Assembly: GCA_001771585.1 (NCBI GenBank)
Contig: MEUE01000001.1
Location: 745,984 to 809,983 of the forward strand
Source of the DNA: a candidate division WOR-1 bacterium RIFOXYB2_FULL_46_45
GTDB lineage: Bacteria; Margulisbacteria; WOR-1; XYC2-FULL-46-14
Direction: 5' to 3'
DNA length: 64,000 nucleotides
The translations under genes and the position numbers were made by a program. Below the pieces are notes generated by a model, which searched no databases, had not been told where the DNA came from, and saw only the letters and a program-made list of their open reading frames with translations. Numbering within the stretch: position 1 is the first letter of the stretch; the number at the start of each line of letters is the position of its first letter. Shown here piece by piece: positions 42,603 through 50,678 of this stretch.

Positions 42603-43438
42603 ACCAATAACCTGGCAATCCCGTTAACAATAATTGTCAAAACCAAAAGTATAAGCGCCAGTTCGATCAAGGCGGACAAATTTAAGCTCGAGGTCGCCTC
42701 CGCAAATTCGTTAGCGATCACCGAAGCCAAAGTATAAGAAGGTTCAAATAGAGAGGCCGAAATCTCCGGCCGGTTGCCGATCACCATCGTCACCGCCATC
42801 GTCTCTCCCAGCGCGCGGCCAAGCCCCAAAATTATCGCGCCGACAATTCCCGAAAGAGCCGGCCCAAAAACCGCCAGCCGGAAAGTCTCCCAGCGGGTGG
42901 CTCCCAGCGCCAAAGCCGATTCGCGCAGACTGTTCGGAACCGCCTGAAAAACCTCCCGTGAAATAGCGGTGATCGTCGGCAAAATCATTATCGCCAGAAT
43001 CACGCCGCCGGTTAAAAGGCAGGAACCATATTTCATCCCCGGAATAACCCTTGTAAGCCACGGCCCCAGAACAAAAATTCCCCATAATCCATAAACGACC
43101 GACGGAATCGCCGCTAGAAGTTCTACCATTACAGCAATATACTCTTTAACTTTTGAATGAGAAATTTCCGACAAGTAAATTGCACAACCCATCCCCAAGG
43201 GAACAGCAATGGCCAAAGCAATTAACGAAGAGACCAGCGTTCCGTAGATAAAAGGGAGGGCGCTAAATTTATCCGCTAAAGGATCCCAAACATTTCCAAA
43301 AATAAAACCGAAACCAAAATGAGAGATAGAAGACCAGGATTGGATAAGAAGGATAAGGATAAGAATGAGAAGCAAGAAAGGGATACTCAATGCAAAGCCG
43401 AAAGTTACGGCCTTGAACCAAGCATCCCCTTTTTTCAT
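42569..43438 (-). CDS. pstC: Phosphate ABC transporter permease PstC (first system)
   Basis: About 289 residues from the ATG at 43438 (MKKGDAWFKAVTFGFALSIP); an upstream ATG at 43456 lies inside a perfect palindrome. FGFGFIFGNVWDPLADKFSA, LLAAIPSVVYGLWGIFVLGP and the EAA loop (VPNSLRESALALGATRW) are PstC landmarks. The first membrane helix is encoded by a stretch with GGATAA-type repeats (plus strand). Confidence 0.93.
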   Translation of the reverse strand: MKKGDAWFKAVTFGFALSIPFLLLILILILLIQSWSSISHFGFGFIFGNVWDPLADKFSALPFIYGTLVSSLIALAIAVPLGMGCAIYLSEISHSKVKEYIAVMVELLAAIPSVVYGLWGIFVLGPWLTRVIPGMKYGSCLLTGGVILAIMILPTITAISREVFQAVPNSLRESALALGATRWETFRLAVFGPALSGIVGAIILGLGRALGETMAVTMVIGNRPEISASLFEPSYTLASVIANEFAEATSSLNLSALIELALILLVLTIIVNGIARLLVWKTTLKYNPN

Positions 43439-43446
43439 TTCGATTC

Positions 43447-43470
43447 TACCCCACATTTAAATGTGGGGTA
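43447..43470. promoter_or_regulatory. 24-bp perfect palindrome between pstS1 and pstC1
   Basis: TACCCCACATTT followed by its exact reverse complement. It lies in the 46-base gap after the pstS1 stop and would form a 12-bp stem in the mRNA. It has no U-run, so it more likely protects or partially terminates the pstS1 message; a protein-binding operator is the alternative. Confidence 0.7.
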
Positions 43471-43484
43471 TTCACTCCTATTCA

Positions 43485-44513
43485 CTATATCTTTATCCCA
43501 TTAACCGCGTTCAAAACCTTACTTCTTACCGAAGAAGGCAGAGGGGCGTAAAGCAGTTCGGAAACGTACTGCTGGCCGTCGGACAGGATCCATTTTAAAT
43601 AATCAACCAATGCCCTCCCTTTTTCCGCGTCCTTCTGGTTCTTGTGCACCAAAATCCAGGTCATTCCGACAATCGGGTAAGAATCCACTCCGGGAGCATT
43701 GTTCAGGTTCAAACGAAAATCTCCGGAAGAAATCATCTTCTTTATTTTAGAAGATGCCATAGCCCCGTCGGCCGCTGCAGAGGTAGAATCAAGCGTCGGA
43801 ACAATGTATCTTCCGGCCTTGTTTTTTAAGGCGGCAACCGAAAGGTTGTTGGTCATGGCGTAAGAAAGTTCAACATACCCGATCGCTCCGTCGTTAACCT
43901 TGATCTGTCCGGCAACTCCGGCATTCCCTTTGCCGCCGACTCCGGCCGGCCAGGAGACCGCCGTTCCAGCTCCAACCTGTGAAGCCCATTTTAAACTAAC
44001 CTTTGCCAGGTAATCGGTAAAAATTGAAGTTGTACCGGAACCGTCGCTCCGATGAGCCACTAAAATAGCTTTATCTGGAAAATTTTCTCCCGGGTTTAAA
44101 GCGGCAACTGCCGGATCGTTCCAGTTCTTTATTTTTCCAAGAAAGATCCCTGCCAATACATCCGAATCTAATTTTAAACCGGAAACCCCTTGAAGGTTAT
44201 AACTTACCACCACCGCCCCCATGACGGTCGGGATATGCAAAACATCTCCGCCCGCGGCATCAATTTGCGCTTCGGTCAACGGAGCATCGGAGCCGCCAAA
44301 ATCAACCACTCCGGAGGAAAACTGACGGATCCCGCCGCCGGAACCGATCCCCTGATAATTTACCTGAACTCCTGTCTTATTTGAGTATATGCTGTTCCAT
44401 TTCACGTAAATCGGGTACGGAAAGGTTGCTCCCGCACCATTTAAAGTCGCCGCAAATGCGGCTCCGGACAACAGCGCCGTTGAAATTAAAACCGCTAAAA
44501 ATTTTTTTATCAT
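43485..44513 (-). CDS. pstS: Periplasmic phosphate-binding protein PstS (first system)
   Basis: 342 residues with a cleavable signal peptide (MIKKFLAVLISTALLSGAAFA). LNGAGATFPYPIYVKWNSIY, GIGSGGGIRQFSSGVVDFGG and VAHRSDGSGTTSIFTDYL are the phosphate-binding segments seen in enterobacterial PstS. It follows the porin gene by 19 bases. Confidence 0.95.
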   Translation of the reverse strand: MIKKFLAVLISTALLSGAAFAATLNGAGATFPYPIYVKWNSIYSNKTGVQVNYQGIGSGGGIRQFSSGVVDFGGSDAPLTEAQIDAAGGDVLHIPTVMGAVVVSYNLQGVSGLKLDSDVLAGIFLGKIKNWNDPAVAALNPGENFPDKAILVAHRSDGSGTTSIFTDYLAKVSLKWASQVGAGTAVSWPAGVGGKGNAGVAGQIKVNDGAIGYVELSYAMTNNLSVAALKNKAGRYIVPTLDSTSAAADGAMASSKIKKMISSGDFRLNLNNAPGVDSYPIVGMTWILVHKNQKDAEKGRALVDYLKWILSDGQQYVSELLYAPLPSSVRSKVLNAVNGIKI

Positions 44514-44532
44514 CTTTTTTTCCTCCTTATTA

Positions 44533-45843
44533 TTAATACGCTATCATCGAATGCAGGTAGAAAATGCTGGTTGTAGTCCCCTTGCTGGTGGACGCAGCCG
44601 ATCCGCCGGTGGCGGTTTGAATATCGGCAGAAAGCTTCACGTCCTTATTGACATCGTAGGTCACCCCGTAAAAAGTCCGGTCAATTTTTTTGGTGGTGCC
44701 GGAGGTGTCGGGATTATAGTTGTCTACCCTCAAAAAAGCGTTTACTCCGGCGTAGACCTCGCATTTTCCGCCGACACTAAATCCTGAAATATTCTTACTG
44801 CTGGTTTGGCCGCCAAGATATTCAACATAGAGTGTATAGATCGGCGCCTTCCATCCGACCATTCCCCCAAACAGGTTGTTGTCACCTCCCAGGTTGGAAC
44901 TTGTTATTCCCCTTACATTCCCCCATAATCCGACCTGTAAATTCCCGATTCCTTTGCTTTCAAGGACCGTTGAGTTAAGCCGCAGAGCCGCGTCTTTACT
45001 GCTGTTTGTCTCTGCCGCGCCATAACCGGTGCCGTTCATTGCCGTCGCGTGGTATTCGACTTCCGGGAAATTACCGGTGGTAATTTTACCGACCGCCCCC
45101 AACCCAAAGTCGGCCGAACTCATGACGCTCTCGTTATCAACCAAACTCTTGGCAATCCAGCGCTGACCCAGCATCTTGTCCGCCCAGTCAATCCAGACGG
45201 TATGCTGTAACCCGATTTTCCCGGTCAGTGTTACCGGCATCGCCCCCAGTCCGAGCGGGATGTCGGCATAGGCATATTTTAAATAGTCGAACAGGTTCTT
45301 TTTACTGTCGTTGCTTAATCTGGAAACATCAAGCACAACCCTGGCAGAAGCACCACCGCTTAGCTTCTTTTTAAGATCAATGTACGCCCGCTCAACATCA
45401 AAATTGTTGGGGGTGGAGGCCGTTCCGTTCGCCAAATATTTCTGCCAGCGGAAAAAGATTACCCCGCTCACTTTCGCGTCCTTGTTGTCTGACGCTACTT
45501 TGCCGATCTCCGCTTTCATTTGGGCAAAAGCGGCGTTGACCTCTTCTTTGTAATCGGAAAGTTCGTCCGGAGCACTTACCACCGGAACGCTTTGGACGGC
45601 AGCTTTTGGTTTGGCTGCCATCAACATTCCCTGATCTTGATCGCTAACCATATCCAAAGAATTTTCGGCATCCGCCAAAAGCCGGTAAAGCTTATCGGCT
45701 TTCGCGCCGTTATTTTTCTTTTCCGCGGCCGCGATCTTTTTCTCCAAGCTGTTGATGTACGCCTTTATCTTACCGGATGAAACCGCCTGGGAGCCGGAAA
45801 CAAAGAGGCCAAGACACAAAACTGAAACCAAGATTCTTTTCAT
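44533..45843 (-). CDS. Porin-like outer-membrane protein, likely phosphate-starvation induced
   Basis: 436 residues: signal peptide (MKRILVSVLCLGLFVSGSQA), an N-terminal coiled coil (KIKAYINSLEKKIAAAEKKN), then about 320 residues of beta-barrel with alternating pattern and an aromatic end (YLHSMIAY). It resembles OprO/OprP-type porins in layout. It heads the first pst operon and has a PHO box upstream, so phosphate or polyphosphate uptake across the outer membrane is a reasonable inference. GGAGGAG precedes the ATG. Confidence 0.75.
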   Translation of the reverse strand: MKRILVSVLCLGLFVSGSQAVSSGKIKAYINSLEKKIAAAEKKNNGAKADKLYRLLADAENSLDMVSDQDQGMLMAAKPKAAVQSVPVVSAPDELSDYKEEVNAAFAQMKAEIGKVASDNKDAKVSGVIFFRWQKYLANGTASTPNNFDVERAYIDLKKKLSGGASARVVLDVSRLSNDSKKNLFDYLKYAYADIPLGLGAMPVTLTGKIGLQHTVWIDWADKMLGQRWIAKSLVDNESVMSSADFGLGAVGKITTGNFPEVEYHATAMNGTGYGAAETNSSKDAALRLNSTVLESKGIGNLQVGLWGNVRGITSSNLGGDNNLFGGMVGWKAPIYTLYVEYLGGQTSSKNISGFSVGGKCEVYAGVNAFLRVDNYNPDTSGTTKKIDRTFYGVTYDVNKDVKLSADIQTATGGSAASTSKGTTTSIFYLHSMIAY

Positions 45844-45878
45844 TTTTTCTCCTCCTTTTTTATCTTTAACTTAACTTT

Positions 45879-45933
45879 ATTATACGGTCGGATTGTTAAC
45901 CTCTTATGAAACAAATGTTACAAACGGGTAAAT
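45879..45933 (-). promoter_or_regulatory. PHO box and -10 of the porin-pst1 operon
   Basis: TTAAC at 45896, TTACA at 45918 and TAAAT at 45929 keep an 11-base register (the unit at 45907 is degenerate). TATAAT (45884 to 45879, minus strand) again lies 11 bases from the nearest unit. ATGTTACAA and GGTAAA are shared with the box at 47.4 kb. Confidence 0.75.
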
Positions 45934-45935
45934 TC

Positions 45936-47348
45936 TTAATACGAGAATTTGGCCTCCGCAAAATCAATCTGCCATAGGTCCTGGGGATCGCCGTTTTCGG
46001 TGCGGTCCGCTCGAAAATAAGCCGCTCCAGCACAGACCGAAACATACTTGTTCTTATAGTAGGTCCCTTTAATTTTTACCCTGTGCCCTAAAACTCCGGT
46101 TCCGCCGAAATAAAAATCGGAATCGGGAAAAATGTCCGGCACCGCGTCCCTTTGCAGTTTGCGATAGCCGTACTCAAAGTTTAACCGCCTGTCAAACAAC
46201 TCAAGCTTCGCTCCCAATAAAAAACCGAGCGTATTTTGGGACGAGTTAAATGATTTGATGATTTCTCCGAAGTGGGCGATCCGATGTTTTACCGGCAAAC
46301 GGAATAAGTCCGCGTACCCTATTTCCCAGTCGGCGGTAAAAGCGTCATAGCCGTATTTATAGCCGTCGTATTTTTCCTGTTTTTCGGTTGTGTTTTCTTT
46401 GTATTTGCTCCGGTTTTCAAAGACCGGTCCCCCTTCTATCCCCGAAAAAATAAAAGGACCGGCCCCAACCCTATAATCAAACCCTTCAATTTTACCTTTA
46501 AACCCAAGCTGAAATGGAAAAAGCAATGCGGGATTATCCTTTGAGGCCCTCAAAAGCAAAACCGCGGCACTAAAAAAGACGGAAAGATTACCCCCTAAAA
46601 CAGGATAGTCAATCTTAGCCGACAGACCGTCCCAGGAGAGATCTTTGTCGATTGCCAGGTCGGAAGACAAATATAATGGAAAAGCTATTCTCCCTCCGGA
46701 AATCAAAATTTCGGGAATAGGCGTAAATTCCAAATTAGCGCGGTCAAGGCCAAAGCTCTGATCCCCTCCGGCGGTATTGTTGGGAGAGCGGGGGGAATCG
46801 CCCGTAATCATCCCCAAATTTATCCTTAAATAATCTTCAATCAGATCCACTCCGATGCCAAAATCAATCTTATATCTGAAACGGTGATACGGATCTTCCT
46901 CCGTTTCCCTTTTTTCTCCCTGATAGCGAAGCCGAAAGCTTCCGCCAAGATGGACCCTTCGCGCCAGTTCTCCCCAAAACGACCTGCACTCCCCGCCAAT
47001 TTTCTCTTCCGCTTTTTTAAGATCGGAATCGTCTTCGGGAACAGAAAGAATTTTGTCGATTATCGTCTGATAGGTCAGTTCTCCTTCGATGCCAAAATCG
47101 AGACGAAGCGTCTCCCTGTCTTGGGCTGAAAGTGAAATCAAAAGCCGCCCGATAAATTCACCGATGTTTTCGCCGTTTTTTTGGGCGTTATCCAGTTCTT
47201 TTTTTAGTCGACCGGAAAGTTTTTCTTTAACCGAAGGGCCTTCCAATGCTTTTTGGGGATTATTTCTTTTAAACCAAACCGCGTAATTCAAGCGGTCGCA
47301 GATCGCCAGAATTCCTTTTATATCGTTTCCGTTAACATAACAGGACAT
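45936..47348 (-). CDS. Second porin-like protein, no visible signal peptide
   Basis: 470 residues. From about residue 130 the protein looks like a beta-barrel (LARRVHLGGSFRLRYQGEKR, FRYKIDFGIGVDLIEDYLRI, ending IDFAEAKFSY) like the putative porin family PF16930. The first 120 residues are soluble-looking (MSCYVNGNDIKGILAICDRL) and no signal peptide is seen, which is odd for a porin; the start may be mis-set or export may use another route. It has its own PHO box and lies between phoR and the first porin. Confidence 0.65.
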   Translation of the reverse strand: MSCYVNGNDIKGILAICDRLNYAVWFKRNNPQKALEGPSVKEKLSGRLKKELDNAQKNGENIGEFIGRLLISLSAQDRETLRLDFGIEGELTYQTIIDKILSVPEDDSDLKKAEEKIGGECRSFWGELARRVHLGGSFRLRYQGEKRETEEDPYHRFRYKIDFGIGVDLIEDYLRINLGMITGDSPRSPNNTAGGDQSFGLDRANLEFTPIPEILISGGRIAFPLYLSSDLAIDKDLSWDGLSAKIDYPVLGGNLSVFFSAAVLLLRASKDNPALLFPFQLGFKGKIEGFDYRVGAGPFIFSGIEGGPVFENRSKYKENTTEKQEKYDGYKYGYDAFTADWEIGYADLFRLPVKHRIAHFGEIIKSFNSSQNTLGFLLGAKLELFDRRLNFEYGYRKLQRDAVPDIFPDSDFYFGGTGVLGHRVKIKGTYYKNKYVSVCAGAAYFRADRTENGDPQDLWQIDFAEAKFSY

Positions 47349-47394
47349 ATCCCAACCTCCCTTTTCGCTGGTTCTATGACCTGTCTATAACAAT

Positions 47395-47449
47395 ATTATG
47401 CTTTAACCGCGTTAATTTTTCGGGAAGAAGATGTTACAAGCCGGTAAAA
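47395..47449 (-). promoter_or_regulatory. PHO box and -10 of the second porin gene
   Basis: TTAAT at 47412, TTACA at 47434 and TAAAA at 47445 fall on an 11-base register (47423 degenerate). The -10 box CATAAT (47400 to 47395, minus strand) lies 11 bases from the nearest unit, as in the other two boxes. Confidence 0.75.
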
Positions 47450-47453
47450 TTAT

Positions 47454-48461
47454 TTAACGGGGCAGGATTATAGTGAAGCTGGATCCTTTTTCAATTTCAC
47501 TTTTTACTTCAACTCTTCCATGATGGAGCTGGGCAACGTGTTTCACAATCGCGAGGCCAAGCCCGGTCCCTCCCAGGTCTCTGGAGCGGGCCTTGTCTAC
47601 CCGGTAAAAACGCTCAAAAACGCGGGGGAGATGTTTTTCTTCGATTCCGATACCGTTATCCGTTACCGAAAGGATCGCTTCATTGTTTTCGGCCGCCAGC
47701 GTAATTTCAACCTTCCCTCCGGCTAAGGTATATTTGACCGCGTTGTCTAAAAGATTCAAGATTGCCCGATAAAGATGGTCTTCCATCCCGCGGATAACGC
47801 AGCTTTCGGGAACGGTCTTTTTGATAAAAATCCTTTTCTTTTGCGCCTTTGGAGAAACGGCCTCGATCGCGTGGCCGATGACCGGGACCAGATCCACTTC
47901 GGTAAAAAGTCCGGCCTCCATCTTTGATTCCAACCGCGAAAGTTCGAGGATGTCGTCGATTAAGCCCGAAAGGTTAAGGGCGTTCTTTTCAATCTTGCGC
48001 AAGAATTCCAGATTGTGTTCCTTGTCGTCAATCGCGCCGTTCAAAAGGGTTTCGACATAACTGTGGATGGAAGTTAGCGGCGTTTTCAGCTCATGAGAAA
48101 TGTTGGCGACAAATTCGGAGCGGTACCGCTCCAGTCTTCTAAGTTCGGTAATGTCGTGCAAAACGCAAACGACCCCCGACTGTTCCTCCATCTGGCCGGC
48201 ACGGGCGATAAAGGTCCCTTCAAAAGGGACAATCGTCTCAAATTCTTTTTCAATCGGATTGGCGGCGGTTTTTGCCTCCAGGACCAGGTCGGCAATTTCA
48301 TTGTTGCGGATCGCTTCGCGGACGGTCTTCCCCAGAATTTCGGGCTCCGTCACGGAGAACATTTTTTCAATCGCCGGATTGGCCAGGATAATTTTGGAAT
48401 TTTTGTCGACCGCCAAAACCCCCTCCGCCATCCCCGACAAAACCTTGGATAGGTCAAACAT
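47454..48461 (-). CDS. phoR: PhoR-type sensor histidine kinase without membrane helices
   Basis: 335 residues from the ATG at 48461, which overlaps the phoB stop by 8 bases. PAS domain (LSGMAEGVLAVDKNSKIILA), HisKA with H in FVANISHELKTPLTSI, and HATPase (NLLDNAVKYT, DNGIGIEEKHL, GGTGLGLAIVKH). E. coli-type PhoR has N-terminal membrane helices; this one begins directly with the PAS domain, so it is probably soluble and must be recruited to Pst/PhoU otherwise. Confidence 0.92.
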   Translation of the reverse strand: MFDLSKVLSGMAEGVLAVDKNSKIILANPAIEKMFSVTEPEILGKTVREAIRNNEIADLVLEAKTAANPIEKEFETIVPFEGTFIARAGQMEEQSGVVCVLHDITELRRLERYRSEFVANISHELKTPLTSIHSYVETLLNGAIDDKEHNLEFLRKIEKNALNLSGLIDDILELSRLESKMEAGLFTEVDLVPVIGHAIEAVSPKAQKKRIFIKKTVPESCVIRGMEDHLYRAILNLLDNAVKYTLAGGKVEITLAAENNEAILSVTDNGIGIEEKHLPRVFERFYRVDKARSRDLGGTGLGLAIVKHVAQLHHGRVEVKSEIEKGSSFTIILPR

Positions 48462-49137
48462 TTTCGATAAACCTGTAGCCGACCCCGCGCAGCGTCTTAA
48501 TATGTTTTCCGGCTTTGCCCAGCTTCTCGCGCAAGCGGCGGATGTGGACGTCGACTGTGCGGGTTTCAATTGCAACGTCAATTCCCCAGACCGCATCAAG
48601 CAGGCGCTCGCGGCCGACAACTTTCCCTTTGTTCGAAGCCAGATAATGCAGGAGCGAAAATTCCTTGGCGGTCAGTTCAACCGGTTTTCCGCCGGCCTTC
48701 ACTTCGTGATTGTCGCTGTTAATTTCAAGCGTCCCGAATTTAAGGGTTGGAGACATCGGTTCCGACTTGACGCCATATCTTTTTAAGACCGTTTTCACCC
48801 GTGCGATCAATTCACGCACGCTAAACGGTTTGGTAATGTAATCGTCGGCGCCAAGTTCCAGTCCGACCACCCGGTCGGCTTCCTGGCTTTTCGCAGTTAA
48901 AATGATAACCGGGATATTTTCGGTTTTAGGTTCTTTTTTTGCTCTTCTTAATATCTCCAGGCCGTCGATTCCGGGGAGCATCAGGTCAAGCAGAATGATA
49001 TCGGGCAGAAGAGAAGCAATAAGCTTTGACCCCTGTAAACCGTCATAGGCCTTTGATACCTCAAACCCCTCTTTTTTTAAATTGTATTCAAGCGCCTGGA
49101 CAATGTCCTTTTCGTCTTCTATAATTAGTATCTTCAT
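48454..49137 (-). CDS. phoB: PhoB-type response regulator
   Basis: 227 residues, OmpR/PhoB family. Receiver with acidic pocket (IIEDEKD), phospho-acceptor D51 (DIILLDLMLPGIDG) and DDYITKPFSVRELIARV; winged helix with RERLLDAVWGIDVAIETRTV and DVHIRRLREKLG. It should bind the PHO boxes listed here. Its start codon overlaps the miaA start on the other strand (CATG). Confidence 0.95.
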   Translation of the reverse strand: MKILIIEDEKDIVQALEYNLKKEGFEVSKAYDGLQGSKLIASLLPDIILLDLMLPGIDGLEILRRAKKEPKTENIPVIILTAKSQEADRVVGLELGADDYITKPFSVRELIARVKTVLKRYGVKSEPMSPTLKFGTLEINSDNHEVKAGGKPVELTAKEFSLLHYLASNKGKVVGRERLLDAVWGIDVAIETRTVDVHIRRLREKLGKAGKHIKTLRGVGYRFIENV

Positions 49138-49999
49138 GGCTCTCTCTGAAAATTATACCACAATTATACTCGGACCCACCGCGGTCGGGAAAACGCGATA
49201 CGCTATCGAATACGCCAAAGAACACGACGGCGAAATCATCTCTGCCGATTCGATGCAGGTCTACCGCGGAATGGATATCGGGACCGCCAAGCCGACACTT
49301 GAAGAGCGGCAAGGAATCCCGCATCACTTAATTGATATAAGGAACCCGGATGAAGAATGGACGGTCTCTGACTTCATAGAAGAAGCTCAAAGCGCAAAAA
49401 TCAAAGTGCAAAATAAAGGTAGAATTCCGATCATCGTCGGCGGGACCGGGTTGTATCTTTGGTCGTTAATTGAGGGGTTCTCGTTTCCGATTGTAAAGGC
49501 GGACACTGAAGTCCGTGAAAAATTGGAGAAACTTCCACTTTCCACTCTTAACGAACGCCTTTCGACTGTCGATCCGGAAGCCGCAAAAAAGATCCATCCA
49601 AACGACAAGAAACGAATCATTCGGGCGCTGGAGGTTTATGAGTTGACCGGAAAGCCGATTTCAAAATTACAAGGTTCTAGGTTCAAGGTTCTAGGGTCAA
49701 GTAAAATTATCGGATTAAACTTGCCTCGGGAGAAGTTGTATGAACGCATCGACGCGCGGGTTGATTCTATGTTTAAGAAAGGACTCGTTGATGAAGTAAA
49801 GGAACTCCTGTCAAAAGGATATTCTAACGGCCTAAATTCCATGCAGGCGCTGGGATATAAAGAGGTTATCGATTATCTGGAAAATAAATATTCGTATGAT
49901 GAGATGGTCGCGCTCCTAAAACAAAAAACCCGCAATTTCGCCCGCCGCCAGATGACCTGGTTCCGCCGTTTTGACAAGGTAGAGTGGATTGCGGTATGA
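49136..49999 (+). CDS. miaA: tRNA dimethylallyltransferase MiaA
   Basis: 287 residues from the ATG at 49136. It prenylates A37 of tRNAs reading U-starting codons. P-loop GPTAVGKT, EIISADSMQVYRGMDIGTAK, GIPHHLIDIRNPDEE, IIVGGTGLYLW and QALGYKEVIDYL are diagnostic. The ATG shares bases with the divergent phoB start, so the genes have no gap; a TATAAT at 49120-49125 lies inside phoB. A 14-bp tandem repeat codes for a variable loop. Confidence 0.95.
   Translation: MALSENYTTIILGPTAVGKTRYAIEYAKEHDGEIISADSMQVYRGMDIGTAKPTLEERQGIPHHLIDIRNPDEEWTVSDFIEEAQSAKIKVQNKGRIPIIVGGTGLYLWSLIEGFSFPIVKADTEVREKLEKLPLSTLNERLSTVDPEAAKKIHPNDKKRIIRALEVYELTGKPISKLQGSRFKVLGSSKIIGLNLPREKLYERIDARVDSMFKKGLVDEVKELLSKGYSNGLNSMQALGYKEVIDYLENKYSYDEMVALLKQKTRNFARRQMTWFRRFDKVEWIAV
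49671..49698 (+). repeat. 14-bp tandem repeat inside miaA
   Basis: AAGGTTCTAGGTTC followed by AAGGTTCTAGGGTC (one mismatch) and a further AAG. It encodes QGSRFKVLGSS before the conserved IIGLNLPRE block. Confidence 0.75.
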
Positions 50000-50000
50000 T
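49995..50000 (+). promoter_or_regulatory. -10 box of the PHP gene, leaderless type
   Basis: TATGAT ends exactly 6 bases before the ATG at 50007 and contains the miaA stop codon. No Shine-Dalgarno sequence is seen. Confidence 0.45.
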
Positions 50001-50006
50001 TAAAGC

Positions 50007-50678
50007 ATGAAAGACCTTGGCCCCCGCTATGATTTTCATATGCACACCATCTTCTCCGACGGGAAGCTCTTGCCGGCGGCAATCGTGAGAGAGGCGGAGA
50101 TCCGCGGAGCAAAGACGATCGCGCTGACCGACCACGTTGACCCATCCAATATAAATATCGCCATCCCGGCGATCATGCAGTTTTTAATCGAGATGAAAGG
50201 AAAACTTCCAATCAATGTCCTCTGCGGAGCGGAGGTCAGCTACCTCCTCCCCGAACATATCGCCGAATATTGCAAAAAAGCGCGCGCCCTGGGGGCAAAA
50301 ATAATCATCGTCCACGGCGAATCGGTCGTTGAAAATGTTTACCCCGGGACCAACCATGCGGCGGTCCAGCTTAAGGGGCTGGTCGACATTCTGGCGCATC
50401 CGGGAAAGATTACGGAAGAGGATGTGAAGCTGGCGGCAAAAAATGAGATTTTTCTGGAACTCTCCGCCCGCGCCGGCCATGGAAAAGGGAATGCCCATGT
50501 CGCCAAACTGGCAAAAAAATATGGGGCAAAAATGCTCTTAAATACCGACGCGCACACCGAAAACGATCTGGTCACCCAGGAAGAGGCCTTTAAGATCGCC
50601 CTGGCGGCAGGATTGTCCGAAAAAGACGCCCTCACGGTAATATCCGAAAACCCGCTGGAACTGCTTAAGAGAATCTGA
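50007..50678 (+). CDS. PHP-domain metal-dependent phosphatase-like protein
   Basis: 223 residues. Metal-binding motifs of the PHP fold are intact: DFHMHTIFSDGK, ALTDHVDP, GAEVSYL, VHGES, LAHPGK and NTDAHTEND. Proteins like this include histidinol-phosphate phosphatases; hisD lies next door on the other strand, overlapping its 3' end by 14 bases, which makes histidine biosynthesis plausible but not shown. Confidence 0.8.
   Translation: MKDLGPRYDFHMHTIFSDGKLLPAAIVREAEIRGAKTIALTDHVDPSNINIAIPAIMQFLIEMKGKLPINVLCGAEVSYLLPEHIAEYCKKARALGAKIIIVHGESVVENVYPGTNHAAVQLKGLVDILAHPGKITEEDVKLAAKNEIFLELSARAGHGKGNAHVAKLAKKYGAKMLLNTDAHTENDLVTQEEAFKIALAAGLSEKDALTVISENPLELLKRI

Noticed and set aside
48462-48620. 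Longer N-terminus for PhoR reaching back to 48620
   Set aside because: It would overlap phoB by 167 bases with Ser/Ala/Arg-rich nonsense; the ATG at 48461 starts directly at the PAS domain.
49082-49135. Longer N-terminus for MiaA from 49082
   Set aside because: It reads antisense through the phoB start; the P-loop position fits the ATG at 49136.
49386-49414. 14-bp near-repeat (TCAAAGCGCAAAAA / TCAAAGTGCAAAAT) in miaA as an insertion
   Set aside because: The protein has the same spacing between the DF and GGTG blocks as other MiaA proteins, so it is not an insert.
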